Shown: positions 35,552 to 44,299 of the stretch, piece by piece
How positions within the stretch are numbered: the stretch's first letter is position 1
How the letters are laid out: each line of letters opens with the position of its first letter
Assembly: GCF_023284025.1 (NCBI RefSeq)
Contig: NZ_JAKIKR010000011.1
Coordinates: forward strand, 1 to 64,000
Reading direction: 5' to 3'
DNA length: 64,000 nt
DNA from: Shewanella abyssi
Lineage (GTDB): Bacteria > Pseudomonadota > Gammaproteobacteria > Enterobacterales > Shewanellaceae
Made by a program: the position numbers and the translations under genes
Notes under the pieces: model-generated
Seen by the model: only the letters and a program-made list of their open reading frames with translations
Databases searched by the model: none
Told to the model about the DNA's origin: nothing

Positions 35552-37315
35552 ATGTCTGATAATACTAAATATAATCAACCTAAATTAACCACAGAGGATG
35601 TGTTAGCAAAGTTAACTAACGCTTCCCCTCTTCAGGCTAGTCGAGTGTTGATTGATATGGAACTGCATGATCAGCGCTCATCGATTGATATTTTGGAAGA
35701 GATATATAAAGATTTTGAAGCAAAAGAAGACGTTATTGATGAATTAGTAACGCCTATGGGCTTAAGCTTACTCGACAGTATTATTACCCATAAAGATTTA
35801 AAATTAAATCGAACCGGGCTAACGGCCTCAAGAGTTTGGCATGAAATAAAGGGCTTTGAATACTCTAAAGTAGCCATTGCGACTTCGTCACTATCCAGCA
35901 AGCTCCAACTTGAAGGATTACGTGAAACAGACCCAAACAAGAGAGGCAATGTTCAAGCGCATAAGTTAACTAAACATAAAGAAAACAGTACCAATAGCGA
36001 CGGGGCGATCATCAATGAAATTGATGGCGACAGATTATTAAGAGCAGACGAAGCTGACTCTACGCTTAATGCTGTCAATACAGATCACTTAGAATCAGCT
36101 GATGCGTACCATAGAAAGTTCGCAAACAATATATTTTTAACTGATAAGGATATGAAAATCATTGTAAATCATGATGATAATTTGGCAAGCATATCTGAAT
36201 CTCAAAATAAATCTAAGGGCGCAGGATCTTTTTCCGAAATTAATCAGAAAAAAATTGAATTGGAAAAAAGATTTAAAAGTGGTACAGCGAGCCCCAAGGA
36301 CCGAAAAAAGCTCGATGAGATCAATGAAAAATTCTCTGAAGGCAGCCTTCAAGAAGGTATTAAGTTAGAAAATAAAGCCAGTAAAGAAAACTTAAAAAAA
36401 TCTCAACAAGCCGCTGTGAATAATGCTTTGAACAACAAGGTAGAGGTATTAGGTAAAGCAGGAAAACAAGCTGCTGAACAGGCCGGTTTTCAGGCGATTG
36501 GCCATGCTGTAATCCTTTTTATCAAGCCGCTTTTTTATGAGCTAAATGATGCTATAAAGTTTGGTATTGATAAAGGTGTTGGCATGGGATCGACTATGGA
36601 GGGGTTACAGTTTAGATTTAAAAGGATCGCTGAGTATATTAAAACTGAAATAATCCCAACCTTAGTTCAAGGAGTTAAGGATTTAGTGAGCAACTTTTTA
36701 AAAGTGCTTATTGAGGGTATTTTGGGATTAGTTACTGGACTCTTCAAATCCCTAATGAGAATTGTCTCAGAAGGCTTTTCCGCCTTAGTTGGTGCATTCA
36801 AAATTCTTCGTAAATCGGAAGAGGAAATGAGTTCAGCTCAAAAGGCTGATGCTATTTTAAAGTTGTTTGCGTCTACTGTTGTTACCTTCGTTGTATTTTA
36901 TTTTGAATCAACGATTATGTCAGCCATTCCAAATAATTTCATTAAAGATATCGCACTTGCATTGTTAAGTGGTGTGGCATCAACAATAGTAATTTACATA
37001 TTAGATAAGGCCGATATATTTTCAACAAAAGCAGAGTTAAGAACGAAAAGAGTTAAAGATATTTTTGAAATGCGTATTCAGCAAGTAAAGGAAAATACAG
37101 ATGCCTTTGAAGGTGCCTCTATTGAAAAACTCGCAAAGGATAGGCTTCAATTTAGGGCGATCTCTGAACGTATGACTAATGCCATTGATAATGATGACAA
37201 TGTTAACAGTAGCATTAGTGATTTAGCTGATTTTATGCATATAGATTTAAAAATAAAATCTACCGATGATTTTATGCACTTGCTTTCGAAGCAAAAAACG
37301 CTTGTTGTAAATTAA
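35552..37315 (+). CDS. Unrecognised large protein with hydrophobic membrane region
   Basis: A 587-residue protein, the last and largest of the operon, with no family that I recognise. Residues 1-230 are soluble and mixed; 230-300 are very charged and probably coiled ('KKIELEKRFKSGTASPKDRK'); 305-410 contain several hydrophobic or amphipathic helices ('QAIGHAVILFIKPLF', 'FLKVLIEGILGLVTGLFKSL'); 440-485 contain two likely TM helices ('TVVTFVVFYFEST', 'DIALALLSGVASTIVIYIL'); the C-terminus is soluble and charged. It could form or remodel a membrane structure. AAGGAT lies before the ATG, 16 bases after the previous gene. Confidence 0.65.
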   Translation: MSDNTKYNQPKLTTEDVLAKLTNASPLQASRVLIDMELHDQRSSIDILEEIYKDFEAKEDVIDELVTPMGLSLLDSIITHKDLKLNRTGLTASRVWHEIKGFEYSKVAIATSSLSSKLQLEGLRETDPNKRGNVQAHKLTKHKENSTNSDGAIINEIDGDRLLRADEADSTLNAVNTDHLESADAYHRKFANNIFLTDKDMKIIVNHDDNLASISESQNKSKGAGSFSEINQKKIELEKRFKSGTASPKDRKKLDEINEKFSEGSLQEGIKLENKASKENLKKSQQAAVNNALNNKVEVLGKAGKQAAEQAGFQAIGHAVILFIKPLFYELNDAIKFGIDKGVGMGSTMEGLQFRFKRIAEYIKTEIIPTLVQGVKDLVSNFLKVLIEGILGLVTGLFKSLMRIVSEGFSALVGAFKILRKSEEEMSSAQKADAILKLFASTVVTFVVFYFESTIMSAIPNNFIKDIALALLSGVASTIVIYILDKADIFSTKAELRTKRVKDIFEMRIQQVKENTDAFEGASIEKLAKDRLQFRAISERMTNAIDNDDNVNSSISDLADFMHIDLKIKSTDDFMHLLSKQKTLVVN

Positions 37316-37318
37316 AGA

Positions 37319-37350
37319 ATATATACCCATCCTACTTGAAGATGGGAATA
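37319..37350. repeat. Dispersed palindromic repeat, copy 1
   Basis: ATATACCCATCCTACTTGAA followed by GATGGGAATA; the CCCATC/GATGGG arms can pair. Related copies lie at 41176-41204, 61391-61437 and 63029-63054, all just outside stop codons or between genes. Confidence 0.8.
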
Positions 37351-37359
37351 GGCAACAAA

Positions 37360-37391
37360 AAAAGGCCGTTATTTTCCATGGCCTTTCTCTT
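37360..37391. terminator. Probable terminator between the operon and the minus-strand gene
   Basis: Short stem AAAGGCC / GGCCTTT around an AT-rich loop, with A-rich left flank and TCTCTTT on the right; serves the convergent genes. Confidence 0.6.
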
Positions 37392-37417
37392 TAACTCATC
37401 TCAAGCGAAGCTAGCTG

Positions 37418-37855
37418 TTACTTACCTTCTATAACCGCTTTAATGCTGTTTAGCATTGAGCGATCGGTACGAGCTTTTTTAAGCTTACGTACACTTTCTT
37501 TGAGCGATGCATCAGACAAACGAGTGAAGATACCGTTATATTCTTTCTCGGCGATCTCATCATCAGAGTCGGCCATCTCGGCTATATCTTGTGCTACGCG
37601 GCTCAATTGAAACCAAGCGTTAGCGATGTAAAAGCCGTGAAAATCCTCTTTTGGTAATAATGCTCTGGCACTAGCGGGTAACGCGTCCCAGCCACTGTTG
37701 AACTTAAGATCGCTATCTTCAATCAACTCATTACAAAGGTTGGCATAGGCTTCCAGCAAGTTTTCTGGGATCTGATCCATTGGCATAACGGTATTACACA
37801 CATTTAATGCCACCAGCTCAGCACGAGCTCTATATTCAGCGTTTACTTCAGTCAT
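37418..37855 (-). CDS. Conserved hypothetical protein
   Basis: A 145-residue soluble, mostly helical, acidic protein ('MTEVNAEYRARAELVALNVC', 'WDALPASARALLPKEDF', 'RLSDASLKESVRKLKKARTD'). I do not recognise the family. It has normal host-like codon use, its own ribosome site (AGAGAT) and stands divergent from queG, so it is a real gene. No catalytic motif is evident. Confidence 0.7.
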   Translation of the reverse strand: MTEVNAEYRARAELVALNVCNTVMPMDQIPENLLEAYANLCNELIEDSDLKFNSGWDALPASARALLPKEDFHGFYIANAWFQLSRVAQDIAEMADSDDEIAEKEYNGIFTRLSDASLKESVRKLKKARTDRSMLNSIKAVIEGK

Positions 37856-38032
37856 CTTTTAATCTCTATTACAATGCTACGATACGGCCTAGAAAGAGCC
37901 GCTAATATACACGCCATCGCTGCCGTTACCTACAATTGACGTAATGGTAATCTTTTTATTTATCGCTGAAGATTACAGCCTCGAAGTAAATACTGCTATT
38001 ATTAGCCGTCTCTCTTCATCGCTTTCATATCT

Positions 38033-39217
38033 ATGCCAAACTCAACCGATAATCTAGCACCAACCTCTCAGCTAGCCCCTGCAGCACTGCGTAAGCTTGC
38101 CGAACAGATAAAAGTGTGGGGAAGAGAACTTGGTTTCGCTCAATTGGGTATTTGCGATACTGATTTAACGGCCGAAGAGCCTAAATTGCAGCAGTGGCTA
38201 GACAACGACTACCATGGCGAAATGGGTTATATGGCGAATCACGGCATGATGCGTGCGCGGCCACATGAGCTACACCCTGGTACCCGAAGAGTTATCTCAG
38301 CTAGAATGGATTACCTGCCGCCTAACGCAGGTTTTGCCACTAATTTAAAAGATCCCAACTTGGGCTACATCTCTCGATATGCCGGTGGCCGTGACTACCA
38401 CAAGATGATCCGTAGTCGCCTTAAAAAGCTAGGTGACCGCATAGAGTTAGAACTCAAAGAGATGGGGTTCAGTAAGTCCAACTCCCGTCCTTTTGTCGAT
38501 TCAGCCCCGGTGCTGGAACGGCCTCTCGCTGATAAAGCGGGCCTAGGCTGGACAGGTAAACACAGTTTATTACTCAATCAAGAAGCGGGAAGTTGGTTTT
38601 TTCTAGGCGAGTTATTTATTGATCTGCCCTTACCCGTTGACGTACCCATCAGTGCCGATTGCAATACTTGTGTTGCTTGCATCAAATCTTGCCCAACCAA
38701 TGCCATAGTCGAACCCTATATTGTTGATGGTCGTCGCTGTATCTCCTACCTTACTATTGAGCTTCAAGGCGCAATTCCTGTCGAGTTTCGCCAAGCCATA
38801 GGTAATCGAATCTACGGTTGTGACGACTGCCAACTTGTCTGCCCAATCAATCGTCAGGCACCGATCACTGCAGAGCAAGATTTTCATACCCGAACGCCGC
38901 TGCTACAACCTGAGCTACTGACGCTATTTGCTTGGACTGAAGCTGAGTTCTTAAAGTTAACCGAAGGCAGTGCCATCCGCCGAATAGGACATCGACGCTG
39001 GCTGAGAAATATCGCGATAGCGCTTGGGAACGCACCCTCTGAGCCAGCCATTATATCGGCACTTGAAGCACGTAAATTATCAACTGAAGTTGATGAGATG
39101 GTAGCAGAACATATTGACTGGGCACTCGAACAACAAAGCGCTAAACAGAGTCTAATAAGCCGCAAAACACAGCGAGTTATTCGTAGTGTAGAGAAAGGAT
39201 TGCCTCGAGATGCATAA
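38033..39217 (+). CDS. queG: Epoxyqueuosine reductase
   Basis: A 394-residue enzyme for the last step of queuosine synthesis: it reduces epoxyqueuosine to queuosine in tRNA, using cobalamin and two [4Fe-4S] clusters. Features: N-terminal 'GFAQLGICDTDL' and 'YHGEMGYMANH', 'DSAPVLERPLADKAGLGWTG' (with the catalytic Asp), the cluster motif 'CNTCVACIKSCPTNAI', a further Cys in 'GRRCISYLTIE', and 'GCDDCQLVCPIN'. The length is that of QueG (about 380), slightly long at the N-terminus; the ATG at 38033 has no strong ribosome site, and a later start cannot be excluded. Divergent from the hypothetical gene at 37418. Confidence 0.93.
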   Translation: MPNSTDNLAPTSQLAPAALRKLAEQIKVWGRELGFAQLGICDTDLTAEEPKLQQWLDNDYHGEMGYMANHGMMRARPHELHPGTRRVISARMDYLPPNAGFATNLKDPNLGYISRYAGGRDYHKMIRSRLKKLGDRIELELKEMGFSKSNSRPFVDSAPVLERPLADKAGLGWTGKHSLLLNQEAGSWFFLGELFIDLPLPVDVPISADCNTCVACIKSCPTNAIVEPYIVDGRRCISYLTIELQGAIPVEFRQAIGNRIYGCDDCQLVCPINRQAPITAEQDFHTRTPLLQPELLTLFAWTEAEFLKLTEGSAIRRIGHRRWLRNIAIALGNAPSEPAIISALEARKLSTEVDEMVAEHIDWALEQQSAKQSLISRKTQRVIRSVEKGLPRDA

Positions 39218-39256
39218 AAGGCTGCTCATAAAAGAGCAGCCCTTGTATTCTTCACT

Positions 39257-39466
39257 TTATTTGGGGTTAAGTGTAAAGCCGACTTTGATTGTCACTTGCC
39301 AGTGAGCAATCATCCCCTCCTCCAAATGACCCCGAGTTTCCGTCACCTGAAACCAACGCATATGTTGTATAGACTCATTTACTGCAGCAATGGCATTTTT
39401 GATTGCATCATCCGAACTGATCGGCGATGAGCCTGTAAGCTCAATAATTTTGTAGGTGTGACTCAT
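39257..39466 (-). CDS. Dodecin family flavin-binding protein
   Basis: A 69-residue dodecin: a small protein that forms a hollow dodecamer and stores flavins. Family pattern: '[20 protein letters not shown]', then '[14 protein letters not shown]' and '[12 protein letters not shown]'. The start at 39466 has TTGGAG 7 bases upstream and fits the family; an upstream ATG adds only four residues. Confidence 0.92.
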   Translation of the reverse strand: MSHTYKIIELTGSSPISSDDAIKNAIAAVNESIQHMRWFQVTETRGHLEEGMIAHWQVTIKVGFTLNPK

Positions 39467-39633
39467 TGCTGGCTCCAACGGTGATTCAAATAATGATGTT
39501 TATCAGTATAGGACAACATCAGTATTAGTCAGGGCTAAGCGTAAATGATAAAGCTTGCACGTTTTACATTAGCCGAAAACCCTATTGCTAATCACTGCTT
39601 GATCCCATGTTTCCAACCAACATAACTCATCGT

Positions 39634-40137
39634 TTAGTTCGCCACTTCAAAGCTACCGACACCAAAGTCAAACGTTTTGGCTAGGCGATTCCAGGCATTT
39701 ATTTGGATCACAGCCAAGGTAAGTTCACTGACTTCCTTATCAGAGAAATAAGCCTTCAGTGCCAAAGTAGCTTCGCGCAGACGAGACTCCTCATGGGTGA
39801 CACCGCCATGGGGTAAATCAGTGAGGGCCTCGGTCCAATTCAATAGCACACGTTCTTTATCGGTATAGTAAGGTGCTTCACGCCAGATGGACAACGACGT
39901 CATTCGCTGGGCGGTTTCACCAGCAGCAAGGGCTTCTTTAAAATGCATGTCGATACAATAGGCGCAGCCATTGATTAACGATACGCGGTAACGAATGAGT
40001 TCCAGTAAAGCGTGCTCAATGCCGCTGTTATTGACATGGTTTTCTGTCTTTAGCATACAAGCCATCACGCTGCTGGAGATCTGTGCGCTGCTGAGCGGTG
40101 CCGTGATAGAAAGATTTTGCTTAATCGATTGAGTCAT
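39634..40137 (-). CDS. Carboxymuconolactone decarboxylase / AhpD-like protein
   Basis: A 167-residue protein of the CMD/AhpD family. It carries 'LINGCAYCIDMHFKEALAAG', the redox CxxC with the conserved His of alkylhydroperoxidase-D-like proteins, followed by the helical 'YTDKERVLLNWTEALT'. Such proteins are probably peroxidase or disulfide-type reductases; substrate unknown. AAGGTG lies about 9 bases before the ATG at 40137 (an upstream GTG at 40146 is possible). Divergent from a LysR gene that probably regulates it. Confidence 0.85.
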   Translation of the reverse strand: MTQSIKQNLSITAPLSSAQISSSVMACMLKTENHVNNSGIEHALLELIRYRVSLINGCAYCIDMHFKEALAAGETAQRMTSLSIWREAPYYTDKERVLLNWTEALTDLPHGGVTHEESRLREATLALKAYFSDKEVSELTLAVIQINAWNRLAKTFDFGVGSFEVAN

Positions 40138-40266
40138 CTGTTTCACCTTTTGAATAAATTAAGTTAACTGAACACGCCCTATTATCCATACACACGATAA
40201 AGCTGGAATACCCTATAAAACTGCTTTACCTTTGCATATAACGCAAAGATAAACGTTAAGGCTATT

Positions 40267-41160
40267 ATGTTCAGTGAAATGCGGATTTTTATCAAAGTAG
40301 TGGAGTTTGGCAGCTTCTCAAAGGCGGCCGATGTGCTCAACATGGCGCCCTCTAGTGTCGCCCGTAATATCGATAATCTAGAGCGAGATTTTAACGCGAC
40401 GCTATTAAAGCGCAGTACACGGCAACTGTTGCTCACCGAAGCGGGTGAACAATTTCTAGCGGGCGCACGCAAATTGCTCAGCGATGAAGCGGCACTAAAG
40501 GCATCGCTATCGGAGCAAGATAAGCAGCCTGAAGGTGTATTGAGAATTTCAGTATTTGAAGGGTTTGGCCGAGTAAAGGTATGCCCCATCTTGTCAGGTT
40601 TTTTAGCAAAATATCCGCAAGTACAAATTGAAATAGACTTGGACAATCAACTCGTCGATCTGCACTCTGAAAACGTCGATATCGCCATTCGGATCGGTAC
40701 CCCAGTAGATTCAAGCCTGCATGCTAGAATGCTGATGGCAAACCAAACCTTGCTCTGTGCCAGCCCTGCATATTTAGCCCAATTTGGCACCCCGAAAAAA
40801 CCTGATGATCTGCTACAACATAACTGTTTACGACTCGACCGCGACAGGCAGCGAACCTATTGGCACTTTCGTAAAGCTAAGCAATATAAAAAAGTTGCCG
40901 TGCGTGGCAATTTAATCTCACGAGGAGGAACCCCTATTTTGGAGGCGGCCATCCACGATGGCGGTATAGTGCAATTATCTAGTTGGATGATGGACAACTT
41001 AGTCGCTGACGGCACCTTAGTTCGTTGCCTCCCTGATTGGCAGCCCTCTTTATCAGAGCATTCCAGTGGCGATATCTACGCTCTTTACAGTGGTGGCAAA
41101 CATATGAGGCCGGTGATCCGCGCCTTTATCGACTATCTCGTGCAAGCGCTTAAGTCATAA
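40267..41160 (+). CDS. LysR-family transcriptional regulator
   Basis: A 297-residue LysR-type regulator: HTH in the first 60 residues ('GSFSKAADVLNMAPSSVARN', 'NATLLKRST') and an effector domain with 'GVLRISVFEGFG', 'VDIAIRIGTPVDSSL' and 'ASPAYLAQFGTP', typical of the CrgA/AaeR-like subgroup. The neighbouring AhpD-like gene is divergent, 129 bases apart, and is its likely target. Confidence 0.92.
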   Translation: MFSEMRIFIKVVEFGSFSKAADVLNMAPSSVARNIDNLERDFNATLLKRSTRQLLLTEAGEQFLAGARKLLSDEAALKASLSEQDKQPEGVLRISVFEGFGRVKVCPILSGFLAKYPQVQIEIDLDNQLVDLHSENVDIAIRIGTPVDSSLHARMLMANQTLLCASPAYLAQFGTPKKPDDLLQHNCLRLDRDRQRTYWHFRKAKQYKKVAVRGNLISRGGTPILEAAIHDGGIVQLSSWMMDNLVADGTLVRCLPDWQPSLSEHSSGDIYALYSGGKHMRPVIRAFIDYLVQALKS

Positions 41161-41175
41161 ACCGACAAAAGCCAC

Positions 41176-41204
41176 ATATACCCATCCTACTTGAAGGTGG
41201 GTAT
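41176..41204. repeat. Dispersed palindromic repeat, copy 2
   Basis: ATATACCCATCCTACTTGAA followed by GGTGGGTAT; the arms ATACCCA / TGGGTAT can pair. Same family as 37319-37350. It lies between the stop codons of two convergent genes and may act as a terminator. Confidence 0.85.
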
Positions 41205-41261
41205 AGTCAAATCAATGTGGCTTTGCCGGCGGGGGAACTCAATCAAATGTGTATCCGTTCA

Positions 41262-41786
41262 TTAAGCCAACAGCATCCGCCACCACATCCCAGGTAGACT
41301 GGTAAAACCGCTGGTATAGAACTGTAGTTCTCCGTCTTTAATCACCATCAACGTCGGCGTCAGATTGACAGACCAATCGTGGGACAGTTGCCCTTTCTCA
41401 TCATTAACCACCGGAAAATCGTATTGCTGGTGCTGTAAATACTGGCTTAGTTTTTCATTGCTACCGGAGTTCATCGCTACCGTCACCACCGAATACTGGG
41501 TCGCCATGATATCCACCGAGGGGCTGACGAAACGACACACCGGGCACCATGTCCCCCAAAAGTACAATAAAACAGGCTGTTGATGACTCATAGCAAGAAT
41601 ATCGACAGTGTCTCCATTGAGTGTTATTGCTTTTAAGTCAGCTAGATTATCGGTGGGTATATCTCTGCTGCGCCACAGATCGAGTGCGGCAGAAAACAGG
41701 GTAAAAACCAGCAGCATCATGGCTACCTGTTTAGTCCAGCTGAGCACTCTACTCAACATCGTTACTGAAGAAGATTGATTAGTCAT
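41262..41786 (-). CDS. scsD: ScsD-like thioredoxin-family membrane protein
   Basis: A 174-residue protein with an N-terminal TM anchor (about residues 19-36) and a periplasmic thioredoxin fold with active site WCPVC in 'LLYFWGTWCPVCRFVSPSVD' and cis-Pro in 'NLTPTLMVI'. It resembles ScsD (suppressor of copper sensitivity D) and TlpA-like reductases. It lies 137 bases after the DsbD-like scsB homologue, in the same orientation, so it is likely to get electrons from it. No scsC gene lies between. Confidence 0.8.
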   Translation of the reverse strand: MTNQSSSVTMLSRVLSWTKQVAMMLLVFTLFSAALDLWRSRDIPTDNLADLKAITLNGDTVDILAMSHQQPVLLYFWGTWCPVCRFVSPSVDIMATQYSVVTVAMNSGSNEKLSQYLQHQQYDFPVVNDEKGQLSHDWSVNLTPTLMVIKDGELQFYTSGFTSLPGMWWRMLLA

Positions 41787-41923
41787 TTGGCTTCTACCTT
41801 AATTCTTTTTTTAGCTGAATGCTCTCTTCGAACCACTTTTTAGCCGCTCTCAACCATTGCGGCTTAGCTCACTAGCGGCTGTCATTTCAGGCGCTAGTGA
41901 AGTTGCCGAATTAACCAAGCGAG

Positions 41924-43987
41924 CTAAAATTGGGCTTTAGCTGAAGCTTGATTGATAGCATCGATCACCTGCTTTGCAGACAAGATTACCGGGAGCTTGA
42001 TCCCATCCGGTGCATTGGGTCCAAAAACCACATTAAACGGCACACCATAACGATTATGGCTTTGTAAATAATCAGTAATAGCCGCAGAAGGTTTAGTCCA
42101 ATCACCGATAACAAGATCCATATCAGCCTGTTTCAAGCGGCTATAAACCGGGTCCTGTAATATCACCCCGACTTTATTGGCTTTACAGGTAATACACCAA
42201 TCGGCAGTCACATCGACGAAAACCGTTTGTCCTTTAGCGACTTGAGCCTGAATGTCACTTTGTTGAAGCGCAGTCCAGCTAAGATCCGTGGGTAATGGAC
42301 GCGCCCAATTATCAGAGGTGGCAAACGCGGTTATCGCACTAGCAAGAATACCCATGCTAATGCTGGCTATCACGGCAGCAGAGCCATGTACCCTTGCCAA
42401 CAAGGTGATAAATAACAGCACTAATATCGCCGCTACAATCCATAAAGTGGTGCTAGAGATAAAGTTTGCTAATAAGCTAATTAACCAAAGACTGGTGAGT
42501 AACAGTAAGCCAGCAAAAATAACCTTTACCACACTCATCCAGCGGCCGGGCTTTGGAAAGTAGTTAGCCACTTGTGGAACTGCCGCCACCAGCAACCATG
42601 GCAACGCCATGCCGACGGCTAAAGCAGTGAAGATAACAAACAAACTGATGACATCAGCACCTAGTGCAAATGCGACTGCAGTGCCTAAAAAGGGAGCGCT
42701 ACAAGGCGTAGCTAATAACGTGGCGAACATGCCTTGTAAGAAGTGACCGCGGTTGTCATTTCCACCAGTGGTCGCAAGTTTTGTTTGCACACTCGAAGGA
42801 AGATTGATTTCGAAGGCGCCTAACATGTTTATGGCAAATACAGAGGTCACCAGCGCCATAAAGCCGATAAACCATGGGTTTTGGAACTGCACGCCCCACC
42901 CTATCGCTTGGCCAGTGATTTTTAAGGTAACGATAAAGCCTGCTAACAACCAAAACGAGACCAGAATACCTAAAGCGGAGGACAAAAATTGTTGGCGAAT
43001 TTTAGTTTTGTCGACCGAAGGTGCCGCTACAACAGCGCTTAACTTCATCCCCAGAACAGGCAACACACAGGGCATGACATTCAATATCAATCCACCGAGC
43101 AACGCTAGCAGTAACATAGTCCATAACGATGAGCCGCTACTAATAATGTCCACCGCCGTCACAGAGGCACTGTATTCCATTGCAGTGTCAGCCTCTATTA
43201 CGGTGACATTCAGCATTTTACCGATGACATCGGTTGCGCCTAACCAGCTACTACCATCGAAAATGGCTTTAAGCTGCTTATTACCCTGCTCATCGCTATT
43301 TGCCTCGAGGTATTTAAGCTTAAAGTTAACCTCAGGTTCACCATCAATGATTAATTGTGGATATTGCCAATCGCCCTCATTAAGTAACACTTCAAGTTGT
43401 TGCTTTGAACTGTCCCAACCCAGATTGATATCGGCGGTGGTGGTGCGTTGTGGCACACTGGATTTTGCCTTGTTATAGGCAAACATAGCCGCAGGATCCG
43501 CAGTCATGTTGTTAAGATTAACCTTTAAGTTAATGTCATAATCGGTGAGCACGCAGATATTGGTGCAACTCGACAGCGTCAGCAGCCCTTTGAGACTAAG
43601 CGGCTGCTTACTGTCTTCTACCTGCAGCTGCATAGGAAAAATCACATCATGCTTATAACCAAATGTCTGTAAGCCAAGCAGCGAAAAGGCTTCAGGCTTG
43701 GGCCATTCCCAGGTGACATCGGCAAGATTTTCTGATTGGTCCCAATTAATGCTGGGGGCTATGCCAGCTTCTCCGGGGCTACGCCAATAGGTTTTCCAGT
43801 CATCCTTGAGTTTTACTTCTAGAATAGCGGCTAGTGTCTGACTGACAGGATCGAGTTCGCCAGTCAGCATAAACTTAACTTGTACTGGCGGGTGATTTGG
43901 ATTTTCAATCCAGCCAGTAGATTGTGCCAAAACAGAGCTTGATAATAACAAGCTAAACATCAGTAAAAAGGGGTTAATCGTTTTCAA
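41924..43987 (-). CDS. scsB: ScsB-like thiol:disulfide interchange protein (DsbD family)
   Basis: A 687-residue inner-membrane electron carrier: signal peptide (1-21), a periplasmic DsbD-alpha-like domain of about 250 residues with 'LSSCTNICVLTDYDINL', a membrane part with paired cysteines in 'LNVMPCVLPVLGMKLS' and 'LLATPCSAPFLGTAVAF', and a C-terminal thioredoxin domain with CITC in 'VTADWCITCKANKVG'. It passes reducing power from cytosolic thioredoxin to periplasmic partners, as ScsB does in copper/oxidative-stress resistance. The long N-terminal domain sets it apart from ordinary DsbD. The start is TTG at 43987 with GGAG 7 bases upstream. Confidence 0.88.
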   Translation of the reverse strand: MKTINPFLLMFSLLLSSSVLAQSTGWIENPNHPPVQVKFMLTGELDPVSQTLAAILEVKLKDDWKTYWRSPGEAGIAPSINWDQSENLADVTWEWPKPEAFSLLGLQTFGYKHDVIFPMQLQVEDSKQPLSLKGLLTLSSCTNICVLTDYDINLKVNLNNMTADPAAMFAYNKAKSSVPQRTTTADINLGWDSSKQQLEVLLNEGDWQYPQLIIDGEPEVNFKLKYLEANSDEQGNKQLKAIFDGSSWLGATDVIGKMLNVTVIEADTAMEYSASVTAVDIISSGSSLWTMLLLALLGGLILNVMPCVLPVLGMKLSAVVAAPSVDKTKIRQQFLSSALGILVSFWLLAGFIVTLKITGQAIGWGVQFQNPWFIGFMALVTSVFAINMLGAFEINLPSSVQTKLATTGGNDNRGHFLQGMFATLLATPCSAPFLGTAVAFALGADVISLFVIFTALAVGMALPWLLVAAVPQVANYFPKPGRWMSVVKVIFAGLLLLTSLWLISLLANFISSTTLWIVAAILVLLFITLLARVHGSAAVIASISMGILASAITAFATSDNWARPLPTDLSWTALQQSDIQAQVAKGQTVFVDVTADWCITCKANKVGVILQDPVYSRLKQADMDLVIGDWTKPSAAITDYLQSHNRYGVPFNVVFGPNAPDGIKLPVILSAKQVIDAINQASAKAQF

Positions 43988-44299
43988 TTTCGTCTCCGTA
44001 ACAATGCATAATTTCAGCTCTCTAATCGGTAAAGAGACTGAACTTCAGTCTGGCTGTGCGTGCTCAATGGCGGCATTTCTTTTGCGACAAACTGATTTAT
44101 GCTGCGCACATCATTATCGATTATCACCAGCGCCACGCGCCAGCAAAAGATAAGACCGAGCTTTAACTGATTTAGTTCATCACTCAATAAAAAAATTAGC
44201 GCCAATGATAAAAAGTCCAATGACACTCATTGAAACCGAGCACATTGGACTGCTTAATCATTAACGCTAGGCAGAATGATTAACTAAATTCGATTTTAA
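43988..44299. other. Intergenic region between metE and scsB
   Basis: About 310 bases. A GTG-started minus-strand frame at 44014-44226 (70 residues, hydrophobic first half) has no ribosome site and no recognised family. An 8-bp inverted repeat (GTCCAATG 44215-44222 / CATTGGAC 44243-44250) is present. Confidence 0.4.

Noticed and set aside
33259-37315. Prophage or transposon
   Set aside because: No integrase, transposase, phage structural gene, tRNA target or flanking direct repeat was seen; only composition and position suggest transfer.
44014-44226. 70-residue minus-strand open frame between metE and scsB
   Set aside because: GTG start without a ribosome site, no family recognised; more likely chance coding in an intergenic region.
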